Positions 17,551 through 26,972 of a stretch of 64,000 nucleotides of DNA are shown here, piece after piece. The number at the start of each line of letters is the position of its first letter. Position 1 is the stretch's first letter. The position numbers were made by a program, and so were the translations under genes. The notes under the pieces are model-generated. The model was not told the origin of the DNA and ran no database searches. It saw only the letters and a list, made by a program, of their open reading frames with translations. The DNA is from Methylocystis sp. MJC1 (GTDB taxonomy: Bacteria > Pseudomonadota > Alphaproteobacteria > Rhizobiales > Beijerinckiaceae). Where the stretch lies: assembly GCF_026427715.1 (NCBI RefSeq), contig NZ_CP107558.1, positions 1,773,001 to 1,837,000 of the forward strand. The letters are read 5' to 3'.

Positions 17551-17584
17551 GCGCCGTCTCCAATGAGCCACCCTGCCTGCGGCA

Positions 17585-17690
17585 TCTCTCCCCCCTTTGC
17601 GGAGAGAGGGCGATAATCTCGGGCGAAAGTGGGGGCAGGCCCCACCCGATCCCGCTACGCGGGCATACTCTCTCCGCAGGAGTTACCGCA
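17585..17690. repeat. Palindromic repeat in the nadB-nadC spacer (family D-like)
   Basis: TGCGGAGAGA at 17598-17607 and TCTCTCCGCA at 17669-17678 are perfect inverted arms around about 60 bp. The style (CTCTCC...GCGG stems, CCCCACCCG centre) matches repeats near 20147, 35608 and 59155. Confidence 0.65.
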
Positions 17691-17716
17691 TGCACACATC
17701 TTCATGCCGCTGCCCT

Positions 17717-17892
17717 CGTCATGGCCGGGCTTGTCCCGGCCACCCACGCCACGCAAACCGCAGCTAATGCTGGGCAGCCGCCGGGGACTTTGGAGCCTCC
17801 AAAACCCTACATGAACTTTATCCATAGTGATAACGCGTCTTGTTGGGTTGTGTCCCTGGGCGTGGGTGGCTGGGACAAGCCCGGCCATGACG
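17717..17892. repeat. Long inverted repeat, family C
   Basis: CGTCATGGCCGGGCTTGTCC at 17717 onward is mirrored by GGACAAGCCCGGCCATGACG ending at 17892, with further pairing of CCACCCACGCC and GCGTGGGTGG. The loop of about 115 bp is AT-richer and contains no gene. This is a widespread type of dispersed repeat in Hyphomicrobiales. Confidence 0.8.
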
Positions 17893-17963
17893 GCCCCGAG
17901 ATGTGTGACTTCCTTAGCCCGCAATGGGGAGGGAGGGGGGATGCAGATTAGCGCATGCGGCCG

Positions 17964-19508
17964 TCACGCCCCAACCTCATCCGCAACCCGCAGGGCCTCA
18001 GCAAGCGTCATCTGCGAGCGCCGGGCGAAGGCGGGGTCCGGCTGCGGATAATCGGCGCGGAACTGCGCGCCTCGGCTCTCGCGTCGCGCCAGGGACGAGG
18101 CGGAGATCATCAGCGCCGTGGTCAGCATATTGGAAACTTCGATGTCCCGCGCCCGGCTGGAGAGGCGGCGGATCGCTTTGAGCGCGCCGGAGAGCCCCGC
18201 CGCGTCGCGGATGACCCCGACATTGGCGGACATGAGGTCGCGCAATTCCTCGATTATTGCGAAATCGCTTTCGCGCGCGGAAGCCTCCGCGCGCTCCGCG
18301 CCGACGCGCAAATCGATATCCTGCAAAGGTGTTGCGGCAATGTCGTCCGCCACGCGTGCGCCGAAGACGACGGCCTCCAGAAGCGAATTTGAAGCGAGAC
18401 GATTCGCGCCATGCACGCCCGTCGAGGCGACTTCGCCGACCGCCCAAAGACCTGAGACGCTCGTGCGTCCCCGCGCGTCGGTCCAGACGCCGCCCATGTG
18501 GTAATGCGCCGCCGGCGCGATGGGGATGGGCTCGGTTACAGGGTCGAGGCCGGCCGCCCTGCAGCTCGCATAAACCGTCGGGAAGCGAAGCGGAAACTCC
18601 GCGCCGACGGCGGCGCGGGCGTCCAGAAAGGCGCCGCGTCCCGCCTTGACGCTTGCGAAGACGCCGCGGGCGACGATGTCGCGCGGGCCCAGCTCTGCCG
18701 CCGGATCGACGTCGAGCAGAAAGCGCCGGCCCTCCCGATCGACGATAATGGCGCCTTCGCCGCGCAGCGCTTCGGTCGCGAGCGGCGCCGGGTCGGCGTC
18801 TATGTCGATCGCCGTCGGGTGGAACTGCACGAATTCAGCGTCCGCGACAATGGCGCCGGCGCGCGCCGCCATGGCGAGCCCGACGCCGCGCGACTCGACG
18901 GGATTGGTGGTGAGCCGGTAGAGATGGCCGACGCCGCCGGTCGCGAGCACGAGCGCGGAGCAGGGGATGTCGCAGATTCGCCCCGAGGCGTGGCGGGCGC
19001 GCACGCCCACGACGCGACGGTCGCGCGTGATGATCTCCTGCGCGGAATAGCCGTCGACGACGGTGACCGACGGGGTCTCGGCGATCTTTCTTTCCAGCGT
19101 CTCCATGATGGCGCGGCCCGCCCCGTCGCCCATGACGCGCACGACGCGGCGGCAGGAATGCGCGGCCTCGCGAGAGGGCGAGAAAGCGCCGCCGTCCTTG
19201 CGATCGAAGGGCGCGCCCATGGCGGCGAGATCCTCGACGCGCGCGCGCGCTTCCTGCGCCATGCCGAGCGCCATTTCGGCGTCGACGATGCCGGCGCCCG
19301 CCGCCATCGTATCCTCGGCGTGGCGTTCCGGCGTGTCGCCATCCTCGACCGCCGCCGCAATGCCGCCCTGCGCCCAATAGGAGGAGCCGCTCGCGCCGAG
19401 CGGCGTCGGCGCCAGAATGGCGACTGGATGCGGCGCGAGTTTCAGCGCGCAGAAGACGCCGGCGAGGCCGCCGCCAACGATGATGATGGGAGGAAGCTTT
19501 TTCGGCAT
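17964..19508 (-). CDS. nadB: L-aspartate oxidase
   Basis: Product of 514 aa. FAD-binding GGGLAGVFCALKLA near residue 12, the GASGSSYWAQGGIAAAV flavin-site loop, HSCRRVVRVMGDG and the C-terminal helical domain are typical of NadB. It oxidises L-aspartate to iminoaspartate, which NadA then condenses with dihydroxyacetone phosphate. Its ATG is 3 bp after the stop of the DUF4202 gene, so the two are translationally close and co-transcribed. Confidence 0.95.
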   Translation of the reverse strand: MPKKLPPIIIVGGGLAGVFCALKLAPHPVAILAPTPLGASGSSYWAQGGIAAAVEDGDTPERHAEDTMAAGAGIVDAEMALGMAQEARARVEDLAAMGAPFDRKDGGAFSPSREAAHSCRRVVRVMGDGAGRAIMETLERKIAETPSVTVVDGYSAQEIITRDRRVVGVRARHASGRICDIPCSALVLATGGVGHLYRLTTNPVESRGVGLAMAARAGAIVADAEFVQFHPTAIDIDADPAPLATEALRGEGAIIVDREGRRFLLDVDPAAELGPRDIVARGVFASVKAGRGAFLDARAAVGAEFPLRFPTVYASCRAAGLDPVTEPIPIAPAAHYHMGGVWTDARGRTSVSGLWAVGEVASTGVHGANRLASNSLLEAVVFGARVADDIAATPLQDIDLRVGAERAEASARESDFAIIEELRDLMSANVGVIRDAAGLSGALKAIRRLSSRARDIEVSNMLTTALMISASSLARRESRGAQFRADYPQPDPAFARRSQMTLAEALRVADEVGA

Positions 19509-19511
19509 ACG

Positions 19512-20132
19512 CTAATCGAGTGAGACGGCGGCGAGCCGTTCGAGTGCGGCGGCTTCGCGCGCCACGGCGGCGGCGGCGAGCGCGCGGGCGCGCTCGGGCA
19601 AGGGTAAAGCAAGCGCTGTAGCATGACCCTTGGGGGACATCTTGCAAAGGGTCTTGCCGAGAATATCGACGATCTTGTCGTCGGAGTAGCCGTCATATTT
19701 GGCGAGGAACTCCTCGAAGTAATGTTCGAGGAAGACGACCGCCGCGACATTCTCCAAGGCCTGCGATTCCGGGTCTTTTTTCAATTGTTCCTTCCGGATC
19801 AGCGCGCCGACATGGGCGATCGACGCTTCGTCGTAGCCGTTGGCGCGCATGATCCTGCCGGCGAGATCGGCGTGGTGAACGCGGCAGGCGCGTCGCCAAT
19901 CGTTATAGCCCTTGCGCCCTTCCGGGTAATCGCCGCGCGGAATCTCCCAGCGGCGCAGATGCTGCGCGCGGGCGGCGATTTTCAAAAGGTCCGAGGCCTC
20001 GGGGTAGAGCGCGGCGAGACGCGCGCTCATGCGCTCTGCGTACACCGTCTCGACGGCGCGGCCGTCGACTTTGCGGGGGTCTTCGGCGTTGGCGGCGTCG
20101 ATGGCGGCAAGGACCGCGTCGAGAGAGGGCAT
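19512..20132 (-). CDS. DUF4202 domain protein inside the NAD operon
   Basis: Product of 206 aa; the ATG at 20132 gives MPSLDAVLAAIDAANAEDPR, the family's usual opening. The conserved block RAQHLRRWEIPRGDYPEGR-KGYNDWRRACRVHHADLAG (about residues 57-94) is rich in His and Trp and looks like a metal or nucleotide site, followed by LIRKEQLKKDPESQALENVA and VFLEHYFEEF. DUF4202 has no assigned activity that I know of. It sits between nadA and nadB with a 3-bp gap to nadB, which points to a link with NAD synthesis. Confidence 0.85.
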   Translation of the reverse strand: MPSLDAVLAAIDAANAEDPRKVDGRAVETVYAERMSARLAALYPEASDLLKIAARAQHLRRWEIPRGDYPEGRKGYNDWRRACRVHHADLAGRIMRANGYDEASIAHVGALIRKEQLKKDPESQALENVAAVVFLEHYFEEFLAKYDGYSDDKIVDILGKTLCKMSPKGHATALALPLPERARALAAAAVAREAAALERLAAVSLD

Positions 20133-20146
20133 GTGGTTTTCCCGTT

Positions 20147-20267
20147 GCGCCCCCTCCCCAAGCCTCCCCCGCAAGCGGGAGAGAGAGCAGGGTTGAGGCC
20201 TTCATCGACAGCGCCGATCATGAGCGCCCCCTCTCCCGCGACAGCGGGGGAGGGTTGGGGAGGGGGC
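20147..20267. repeat. Inverted repeat filling the nadA-DUF4202 spacer (family D)
   Basis: GCGCCCCCTCCCCAAGCCTC at the left is mirrored on the right by GAGGGTTGGGGAGGGGGC, with inner stems CCCCCGCAAGCGGG and CTCTCCCGC. The element spans nearly the whole gap between the two genes. A stretch in the uvrB tail (58937-58977) has the same arm sequence. Confidence 0.8.
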
Positions 20268-21362
20268 TCACCCCAGATCGATCATCCGCTGCACGCTTTG
20301 CCGCGCGCGGGCGGCCACGGCCGGGTCTACCAAGACCTCCTCGCGGATGTCGAGCAGCGCGTCGAGAATCTTCGGCAGCGTAATCCGCTTCATATGCGGG
20401 CAGAAATTGCAGGGCCGCACGAATTGCGTGCCCGTGGTTTCCGCCGCAATATTGTCGGCCATGGAGCATTCGGTGACGAGCAGCACGCGCGCCGGCTTTT
20501 TCGTGCGCACATAATCGATCATCGCCGCCGTGGAGCCCGAGAAGTCGGATACTTCCACGACCTCGCGCGGACATTCGGGATGGGCGATGACCTTGAGGCC
20601 GGGATGATCGGCCTTGAAGCCTAGGATTTCTTCGGCCGTGAAAAGCTCGTGCACTTCGCAGGCGCCGTTCCAGGCGATGATCTTCACCTTCGTCTGCGCG
20701 GCGACGTTCTGCGCCAGGAAACGGTCGGGGACCATGATGACGCGATCGACGCCGAGGCTCTCCACCACCTTCACCGCGTTGGAGGAGGTGCAGCAGATGT
20801 CGACCTCGGCCTTCACCTCGGCAGAGGTGTTGACATAGGCGACCACCGGCACGCCCGGGTATTTGCGGCGCAGCGCGCGAACGTCGGCGGCGGTGATCGA
20901 GGCGGCGAGCGAGCATCCGGCTTCCGCGTCCGGGATCAGCACGGTCTTTTCGGGGTTCAGGATCTTCGACGTCTCGGCCATGAAATAGACGCCGCCCTGG
21001 ACAATCACCTCGGCGTCGGATTTCGCCGCAAGCTTCGCGAGCTGCAGGCTGTCGCCGATATAGTCCGAGACGCAATGGTAGATTTCCGGCGTCTGGTAGT
21101 TATGCGCCAGAATCACCGCATTGCGCGTCTTCTTGATGTCATTGATCGCCTTTACGTAAGGCGCGTGAAACGGCCATTCGATCGCCGGAATCACCTTGGA
21201 GACGCGCTCATAAAGATGGGCCGTCGCCGCCTCGACCTCGGGGGTCCACTCCAGATTCGGGCGCGGAATGATCGGAAAGCGGCCGTCGGGCCCCAGGCCC
21301 AGCGCGCGCGGACGGATCGTCGGCGCTGGCGCTCTCGTCAGTTCGGCGGATTGGGACGTCAT
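20268..21362 (-). CDS. nadA: Quinolinate synthase
   Basis: Product of 364 aa; ATG at 21362 (MTSQSAEL...). Diagnostic segments include [44 protein letters not shown], the iron-sulfur and substrate Cys in [22 protein letters not shown] and [12 protein letters not shown]. The enzyme uses an oxygen-sensitive 4Fe-4S cluster to make quinolinate. It is first in the leftward nadA-DUF4202-nadB-nadC run and carries a palindromic operator upstream. Confidence 0.95.
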   Translation of the reverse strand: MTSQSAELTRAPAPTIRPRALGLGPDGRFPIIPRPNLEWTPEVEAATAHLYERVSKVIPAIEWPFHAPYVKAINDIKKTRNAVILAHNYQTPEIYHCVSDYIGDSLQLAKLAAKSDAEVIVQGGVYFMAETSKILNPEKTVLIPDAEAGCSLAASITAADVRALRRKYPGVPVVAYVNTSAEVKAEVDICCTSSNAVKVVESLGVDRVIMVPDRFLAQNVAAQTKVKIIAWNGACEVHELFTAEEILGFKADHPGLKVIAHPECPREVVEVSDFSGSTAAMIDYVRTKKPARVLLVTECSMADNIAAETTGTQFVRPCNFCPHMKRITLPKILDALLDIREEVLVDPAVAARARQSVQRMIDLG

Positions 21363-21406
21363 GGCTCGCTTGCCCCTCAAAGTAGTCGACGCCTGCGCGG
21401 CCTTGA

Positions 21407-21425
21407 TATACTCAATTTGAGTATA
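21407..21425. promoter_or_regulatory. Perfect 19-bp palindrome upstream of nadA (putative NadQ-type operator)
   Basis: TATACTCAATTTGAGTATA has 9-bp perfect arms around one central base and lies 45 bp before the nadA start. It includes TATACT and TATATC, either of which could serve as a -10 box, so a bound repressor would block transcription. Rhizobiales nadABC operons are known to be repressed by NadQ; whether this is that motif is from memory and unverified. The regulator gene is not in the window. Confidence 0.7.
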
Positions 21426-21692
21426 AGCCGGCCCTACAAAAACTCCGCGGCGAACCCCGCCCGGAGCGCTCATTCGCTAGAGCTTAATGACACTCGTCGG
21501 CGCCCGCAAGCCCAGCTGCCCGAGAGATGTTCTCGCGGCGAGCATAAGTCAAGGGCACATCGGGGAAAATGAGATGTTAACCCCTTCTGGGGCGGGCCCC
21601 AGGGCTTTAACAATTGTCAACGTCTGCGGCGGATCATCGAATCCAAGACCCTCCCGGCATGACGCCGGGGGCAAAGAGGGCCGCGGGCTGGC
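21426..21692. other. Intergenic region upstream of the GGDEF-EAL gene
   Basis: No gene seen. CTGGGGC-GG-GCCCCAG at 21587-21602 is a strong 7-bp hairpin with no T-run. The rest should contain the promoter of the GGDEF-EAL gene, but I cannot fix it. Confidence 0.4.
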
Positions 21693-23750
21693 ATGACAAT
21701 TTTAACCGCTTTTTCCGGCGCGCTTTCGCGCCTCCATATTTCCCTTTTTAATTCCGATGAGTCTTGTTTCGCGCGTCTTCGTCATTTTCTCGAAGGCGAC
21801 CCACTCGCATTCGAGGCTTGTCCGCTGTCGCCTTCTGTACGGGGTCGTTTTCGCGCCGAACAGCTGACCGATCTGGAGCGCGGCACACCTGTCATCTTGC
21901 TCGTCTCCTGTTTCAGCGCCCTGACCTTTTTGTTGCTGATGTGGGAAACGCCCATTGCCGGGCAGGTCGGAGTCTGGTCGGCGCTCGTATTTTGCCTTGC
22001 GGGGATCGTTTATGCCCGGCGGGTGAGCGCGCCCGTGCGCCAGTGCAGCGCCGCTTCCGCGAACGGCGTCTGGCGCGCCACTGCGAATGCGTTCTTGCAC
22101 GGCACGCTGTGGGGCGCCTTTCCGGCGTTTTTTTTCGCCGACTCGGCGCTGCCGCAGCAGCTCGTCATCGTGGGATTCGTCTTATCGACCATGTTTGGCG
22201 GCGGTTTTGCCCTCTGCATGATCCCCGGCGCCTTGCTGGCGCATGTCACGCCGATCTGGGCGGGCTTTGCCGTCGCGCTCTTGGGCAAGCATGATCCCGC
22301 GTTCAACGTCGTCGGCTTCACGACGGCGCTCTATAGCCTGGTGATGGTCAACGGCGCGTTCAAACGCGCGGCTGCGGCGGCGCAGCGTTGCGCGGCGGAA
22401 GCGGCGGCGCAGGAGGGCGCCCTTCGCGACGAGCTGACCAATCTGCCGAACCGCGTGGCCTTTCGTGAGGAGCTGTCGCGTTCCTTCGCGCGTCTGGCGC
22501 GCCGGAACGAATGCTTCGCGGTGATGTGCTTCGATCTCGACGGCTTTAAAAGCGTCAATGACTCGATGGGGCACGAGGCGGGAGATCTTGTCCTAATCGA
22601 GGCCGCGCGTCGGCTGAAGGCGTCCACGCGCGAAAATGACCTGGTCGCGCGTCTCGGTGGTGACGAATTTGCGCTGATCGCCGCCGACATTCACAATGTC
22701 GAAGACGCCGCGACGATCGCGCAACGCACCCTGGCCAATTTCCGCCCGCCATTCGAGGTCGAGGGGCGCAGCCTGCCGATCTCCATGAGCATCGGCGTCG
22801 CCATCGCGCCGAGCGACGGCGTCGACGCCGAAAGCATCATGCGCAACGCCGACAGCGCCATGTATGCGACGAAGCAGTCGGGGCGTCGCGGATATACGCT
22901 GTTTCGAGATCGCTTCGGCTTCATCGCGGAGAGAAACACGCTCGACGCCGAGCTGGACCGCGCCTTCGCCGAAAACGAGCTCTTTATGGTCTATCAACCC
23001 TTCGTTGATTCGCAGAGCTGCGAAACGACGGGTTTTGAAGCGCTTTTGCGCTGGCGCCATCCGGCGCGCGGCGTGCTCAGCGCAGCAGAGATCGTGCCGC
23101 TCTTCGAGCGCGAAGGGCAGATCGAGCGGGTGGGGGCCTGGGCGTTACGGGAAGCAATGGCCGAGGCAAGCGGATGGCCGTCGCATCTTAGGGTCGCGGT
23201 CAATGTCTCGGCGCTGCAGCTGCGCAAGCCCAATTTCGAAGCGATCGTCCTCGACGCTTTGAACGCGAGCGGTCTCGACCCCAGCAGATTGGAGCTCGAG
23301 CTCACCGAGACGGCCATGATCCTCGACGGCGAAAAAGCCTTCGACATGCTTGCCAGTCTGCGCCAGCTTGGCGTCACGACGGCGCTCGACGATCTCGGAA
23401 CGGGCTATTCCTCTTTGGCGAATCTCGTGGGACTGCCCCTCGACCGGCTGAAAATCGATCGTTCTTTCGTCGCCAATCTCGAGACAAATCCAATGTGCGC
23501 TTCCGTCGTGAAGCTGACGATCGAGCTGGCGCGTTCTCTCTCGCTGTCGGTAACGGCTGAAGGGGTCGAAAACCCGCGCCAGCTCGGAATGCTCCGCGAA
23601 TTCGGATGCCGCGAGGTGCAGGGCTATTTGTTCAGCGCGCCGCGGCCGGCGACGCGGATCGCCGCGCTGTTCGAAAGGTGCCCGCTCGGCGGAGATGCGC
23701 AGACGCTCCCGCTCCAGCATGTGGCCAAAAGTTGCGTTCTAGCCGGGTGA
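21693..23750 (+). CDS. Membrane GGDEF-EAL protein (c-di-GMP synthesis and hydrolysis)
   Basis: Product of 685 aa. The N-terminal 210 residues hold about five or six transmembrane helices of unnamed type. The GGDEF site (322-326) has the RxxD inhibition site (REND) five residues before it. The EAL domain keeps its catalytic and metal set: FEALLRW (E449), [40 protein letters not shown] and QGYLFS. Both activities therefore look intact, which usually means signal-switched net output. ATG at 21693. Confidence 0.9.
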   Translation: MTILTAFSGALSRLHISLFNSDESCFARLRHFLEGDPLAFEACPLSPSVRGRFRAEQLTDLERGTPVILLVSCFSALTFLLLMWETPIAGQVGVWSALVFCLAGIVYARRVSAPVRQCSAASANGVWRATANAFLHGTLWGAFPAFFFADSALPQQLVIVGFVLSTMFGGGFALCMIPGALLAHVTPIWAGFAVALLGKHDPAFNVVGFTTALYSLVMVNGAFKRAAAAAQRCAAEAAAQEGALRDELTNLPNRVAFREELSRSFARLARRNECFAVMCFDLDGFKSVNDSMGHEAGDLVLIEAARRLKASTRENDLVARLGGDEFALIAADIHNVEDAATIAQRTLANFRPPFEVEGRSLPISMSIGVAIAPSDGVDAESIMRNADSAMYATKQSGRRGYTLFRDRFGFIAERNTLDAELDRAFAENELFMVYQPFVDSQSCETTGFEALLRWRHPARGVLSAAEIVPLFEREGQIERVGAWALREAMAEASGWPSHLRVAVNVSALQLRKPNFEAIVLDALNASGLDPSRLELELTETAMILDGEKAFDMLASLRQLGVTTALDDLGTGYSSLANLVGLPLDRLKIDRSFVANLETNPMCASVVKLTIELARSLSLSVTAEGVENPRQLGMLREFGCREVQGYLFSAPRPATRIAALFERCPLGGDAQTLPLQHVAKSCVLAG

Positions 23751-23799
23751 GCCTCTTGGAGCGGAGGGGTCGCGGCGGCGGCGAAACCCCGCTATAGAC

Positions 23800-24753
23800 G
23801 TGGCCATGCAGCCAGATGTCCAAACCGTTTTCCCACGCCGTCATCTCCTCGGCATCGAAGGCCTGTCCCGACCGACGATCGAAATGCTTCTCGACATGGC
23901 CGAGCAAGCGGTCGAAGTGTCGCGGCAGGTCGAGAAAAAGCGGTCGATCCTGCGGGGGCGCACCCAGATCAATCTTTTCTACGAAGCCTCGACGCGCACG
24001 CAGGCCTCCTTCGAGATCGCCGGAAAGCGCCTCGGCGCCGACGTGATGAACATGTCCGTGGCGCGCTCTTCGGAATCCAAGGGCGAGACACTGCTCGATA
24101 CGGCGATCACGCTCAACGCCATGCGGCCGGACATTATTGTCGTGCGGCATGCGCAGGCCGGCGCGGCGCATCTTCTGGCGCGAAAAGTCGATTGCTCGGT
24201 CGTCAACGCCGGCGACGGCGCGCATGAACACCCGACCCAGGCGCTGCTCGACGCGCTGACCATTCGCCGCAACAAGGGACGCATCGAAGGGCTCATTGTC
24301 GCAATCTGCGGCGATATTCTCCATTCGCGCGTGGCGCGCTCGAATATTCTGCTGCTGTCGGCGCTCGGGGCGCGGCTCCGGGTCGTGGGGCCGTCGACGC
24401 TCGCCCCCGACAGCCTGTCTCGGCTCGGGGTAGAGGTCCATCACGACATGCACAGCGGCCTCGCGGGCGCGGATATTGTGATGATGCTGCGGCTTCAGCG
24501 CGAGCGCATGGCGGGCGCGCTTACGCCCAGCGCCCGGGAGTATTACCATTTCTTCGGCCTCGATGAGGAAAAGCTCGCCTATGCCGCGCCGGATGCGCTG
24601 GTCATGCATCCGGGCCCGATGAACCGGGGGGTGGAAATCGACTCCGCCGTCGCGGACAGCGGCCGCTCCTTGATCCGCGAGCAGGTGGAAATGGGCGTCG
24701 CGGTCCGAATGGCGGTTCTCGAGGCCCTCGCGCAGCACCTGCCCAACGTGTAA
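23800..24753 (+). CDS. pyrB: Aspartate carbamoyltransferase catalytic subunit
   Basis: Product of 317 aa. The carbamoyl-phosphate site [13 protein letters not shown], the [11 protein letters not shown] loop, [13 protein letters not shown] and the C-terminal [13 protein letters not shown] are all diagnostic of PyrB. It makes carbamoyl-aspartate in pyrimidine synthesis. The frame starts at a GTG at 23800, with an ATG two codons later that could also be used. In relatives pyrC often follows; here a small membrane protein follows instead. No pyrI or dihydroorotase gene is in the window. Confidence 0.94.
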   Translation: MAMQPDVQTVFPRRHLLGIEGLSRPTIEMLLDMAEQAVEVSRQVEKKRSILRGRTQINLFYEASTRTQASFEIAGKRLGADVMNMSVARSSESKGETLLDTAITLNAMRPDIIVVRHAQAGAAHLLARKVDCSVVNAGDGAHEHPTQALLDALTIRRNKGRIEGLIVAICGDILHSRVARSNILLLSALGARLRVVGPSTLAPDSLSRLGVEVHHDMHSGLAGADIVMMLRLQRERMAGALTPSAREYYHFFGLDEEKLAYAAPDALVMHPGPMNRGVEIDSAVADSGRSLIREQVEMGVAVRMAVLEALAQHLPNV

Positions 24754-24786
24754 GATCGGTCGAAAAGAACCAAAAAGGGGCGAGAA

Positions 24787-25131
24787 ATGCTCAAGTTGAT
24801 CCGCTTCATCGGATTGGTGTCTCAGTCGATCATGATCCAGTTCGCGCATTTGTTCGGCCTCGTCGCCTTCGTGGCGGGGGCGGCGCTCGGCTATTTCCGC
24901 CTGCCGTCATGGGCCGTGCCGATTCTCGCCGTCGTCTGCGGCGTGCTTTCTGACAAGTTCCTCGACGAGGAGTCCGTCACAGGGCTTTTGGAGAAGGCGC
25001 ATTCCGCTAATCAACGCGGCGGCTTTCTGATCGTCGTCTATTTCGTGATCTGCGCGCTCGGCTACGTCGTCGGCGCCTATGGGCGCCACTATCAGCGCAA
25101 GCGCGTCACGGCGGCGGCCACGAAGGAGTGA
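24787..25131 (+). CDS. Small membrane protein of unknown function
   Basis: Product of 114 aa with about three transmembrane helices (LFGLVAFVAGAALGYF, WAVPILAVVCGVLS and FLIVVYFVICALGYVVGAYG) and a basic C-terminus (YQRKRVTAAATKE). Good RBS (AAGGGGCGAGA) before the ATG. It follows pyrB by 33 bp, so it may be co-transcribed, but no pyrimidine link is evident. Confidence 0.7.
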   Translation: MLKLIRFIGLVSQSIMIQFAHLFGLVAFVAGAALGYFRLPSWAVPILAVVCGVLSDKFLDEESVTGLLEKAHSANQRGGFLIVVYFVICALGYVVGAYGRHYQRKRVTAAATKE

Positions 25132-25158
25132 CGTTCGCCGGCTCTCGTAGGAATAAAC

Positions 25159-25240
25159 CGTCATTGCAAGCGAAGCGAAGCAATCCAGGGCCCCGTCGCT
25201 GCTCTGGATTGCATCGTGGCTACGTTCCTCGCAATGACGG
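25159..25240. repeat. Palindromic repeat, family B, copy 1
   Basis: CGTCATTGCAAGCGAAGCGA followed by AGCAATCCAG, a short centre, then CTGGATTGC...CTCGCAATGACGG. The two ends are inverted copies. Other copies are at 26331-26417, 26973-27045 and a half copy near 62595. Confidence 0.85.
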
Positions 25241-25279
25241 CGAGATTTCCTTGGCGGCGCCGAGCGCCGCCTGCCGCGC

Positions 25280-26155
25280 TCAATTGTGAGCGATGGCTGC
25301 CAGGGAGCCGCTGACGTTGACGCCGTTCCGGATGAAGCTGTTGTCGCCATAAGTGGAGGCGAAACCGCCTGAGACTTTGACGCCAGTCGGGTTTCCAACC
25401 GCAGTCGACTTCGTGAGATAGATGAAGGCGTTGTTCGTGACCGAAAGACCGGTGGCCGCGTTTGCGGTCGCATCTACCTGGTCGATCTCCACATAGGCGA
25501 GGCTCGTCGCGAGCACGCCGACGCCATTGGCGTTCGCCTTCACGCGCGTCAGCGTTCCGGTCGGCTGAACATAATTCATATTCTGCGCGTTCGCGATATT
25601 GCCCTGTACGAGGACGCCGGTCCCGTTGTCGCGCACGAGCGTCTCGGCGACAGCGAAGAGGCCAGGGCCTGCCTGCGGGACGATGGCGACGCCATTGGCC
25701 TTGAACCCGAGGACCGTGCAGTCCTGGATGGCGATGTTGCCGAAGCCCGTGGCGTTGACGCCATTCGTCGCGGTTCCGCCCCCGTCGATGACGAGACCCT
25801 TGATGAGAACCGACGCCGTTGTCGGAGCCTGCACGGCGATTGCGTCGCCGGTGGAGACCGACACGCTGGCGTCGCCGACGTTCGCATTGACGATCGACAG
25901 CGCATTCTTGATCACGACCGGCCCGTACGCGCCGGGATCGCGCACCAGAATCGTCCCGCCAACGGCCACGATGGCGTCGTGCATGTATTGAAAGGTCTTG
26001 CAGGGGCTCGTAAGGGCGCCGCAGCTCGCGCTGTCGGCGCCGAACTGCGCAGACGCCCAGGCGCGCTGAAGCGTGCCCGAGGCATGAGAAATATTCGGGG
26101 CAAGACTCGCCGTGGCGATGACCGCCGCAAAGAAAGCTGAGGATGATTTGTTCAT
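25280..26155 (-). CDS. Secreted parallel beta-helix repeat protein
   Basis: Product of 291 aa; ATG at 26155 with an AGGAG RBS. Signal peptide (MNKSSSAFFAAVIATASLA, cleavage near SHA-SG), then a segment with paired Cys (SCGALTSPCKTFQ) and a run of 20-25-residue beta-rich repeats with alternating Val/Ile, Asn and Gly (IKGLVIDGGG, IAIQDCTVLGFKANGV, LVRDNGTGVLVQG, YVEIDQVDATANAATGL). This is the right-handed beta-helix (pectate-lyase-like) fold. No catalytic residues can be assigned; a cell-surface or polysaccharide-binding role is possible. It lies between two family-B repeats. Confidence 0.75.
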   Translation of the reverse strand: MNKSSSAFFAAVIATASLAPNISHASGTLQRAWASAQFGADSASCGALTSPCKTFQYMHDAIVAVGGTILVRDPGAYGPVVIKNALSIVNANVGDASVSVSTGDAIAVQAPTTASVLIKGLVIDGGGTATNGVNATGFGNIAIQDCTVLGFKANGVAIVPQAGPGLFAVAETLVRDNGTGVLVQGNIANAQNMNYVQPTGTLTRVKANANGVGVLATSLAYVEIDQVDATANAATGLSVTNNAFIYLTKSTAVGNPTGVKVSGGFASTYGDNSFIRNGVNVSGSLAAIAHN

Positions 26156-26330
26156 AACCAACTCCTGACTGCGCAATTCCAGTGCGCAATCGCAATGTTA
26201 GCCAGGCGTCGGAATACATCCGTGCGCCTGCTCACTCGGCGAACGCGAATGAAGGGAATGGTCGGAGAGGCCCCGCGAACGGGTTCATGTCCGCTTGTTT
26301 GCGACGGCTCTCATCGCCTGAGATTTAGCC
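26156..26330. other. Upstream region of the beta-helix gene
   Basis: Holds GCGCAATTCC-AGTGCGC, a short inverted repeat about 20 bp before the beta-helix start that could be regulatory. Otherwise nothing recognised up to the family-B repeat. Confidence 0.35.
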
Positions 26331-26417
26331 CGTCATTGCGAGCGAAGTGAAGCAATCCAGGGCCGTGATATCCGCCTAGGATTGCTTCGTTGGGCTTAGC
26401 CTCCTCGCAATGACGGC
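26331..26417. repeat. Palindromic repeat, family B, copy 2
   Basis: CGTCATTGCGAGCGAAGTGA then AGCAATCCAGGGC, mirrored by GGATTGCTTCGTTGG...CTCGCAATGACGG. It sits about 20 bp beyond the 3' end of the AT-richer orphan gene. Confidence 0.85.
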
Positions 26418-26437
26418 GAGTCAGCTTACTGAAGATT

Positions 26438-26959
26438 TTATAGTCGCGATCGAACCTTTCTGCCGCACCAAAGTTCGATCGCCCGGGTTACCGATGGGCC
26501 ATAAATCTCTTTATTGATCTCGCTGCCTGCGATGGCCTTTTTGAAGTACCATTTGGCGTAGCTACAAATAGTATCAGCTTCGTCGTCACGCGCGATTTCA
26601 AAAAGGATAGGTCCGATATTGAAGCGTATTTGAGCATCGCTCTCAGTAATAGGAGTCGAAATCGCTTCTGAAACTACGTAATTCAGATGGTCGTTTGGAT
26701 TGTAATCCAAAATTATTGACTTAAGATAAAGTGGCAATATCGCTATGGTAGCCTCGTCGTTCAAGTATACGAATGCTGCTTGAGCGCTATTGCTCCGGTC
26801 AATCGCCGTCGCGGTCCTGATATAGGCGTCGACCCTCGCGGCTTCTGCGTGGTTTTCCAAATCGAATTCAGGACGAATAATCCGCCCTGCTGGCAGTTTG
26901 CGCGCATAAAATGAACGCGTAATAGCGGATACGAGATCTTTTTCGCGATCCGATATCAT
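26438..26959 (-). CDS. Orphan hypothetical protein with foreign-looking base composition
   Basis: Product of 173 aa; ATG at 26959 (MISDREKDLVSAITRSFY...), with GGAAGAG upstream. No signal peptide or membrane helix; predicted mostly helical with scattered aromatic residues. The gene is visibly AT-richer than its neighbours and uses codons such as ATA, TTA and AGT that are rare elsewhere here. It lies between two family-B repeats, one ending 20 bp after its stop and one starting 14 bp before its ATG. No family recognised. A recent acquisition is likely. Confidence 0.6.
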   Translation of the reverse strand: MISDREKDLVSAITRSFYARKLPAGRIIRPEFDLENHAEAARVDAYIRTATAIDRSNSAQAAFVYLNDEATIAILPLYLKSIILDYNPNDHLNYVVSEAISTPITESDAQIRFNIGPILFEIARDDEADTICSYAKWYFKKAIAGSEINKEIYGPSVTRAIELWCGRKVRSRL

Positions 26960-26972
26960 CTGCGTCTCTTCC

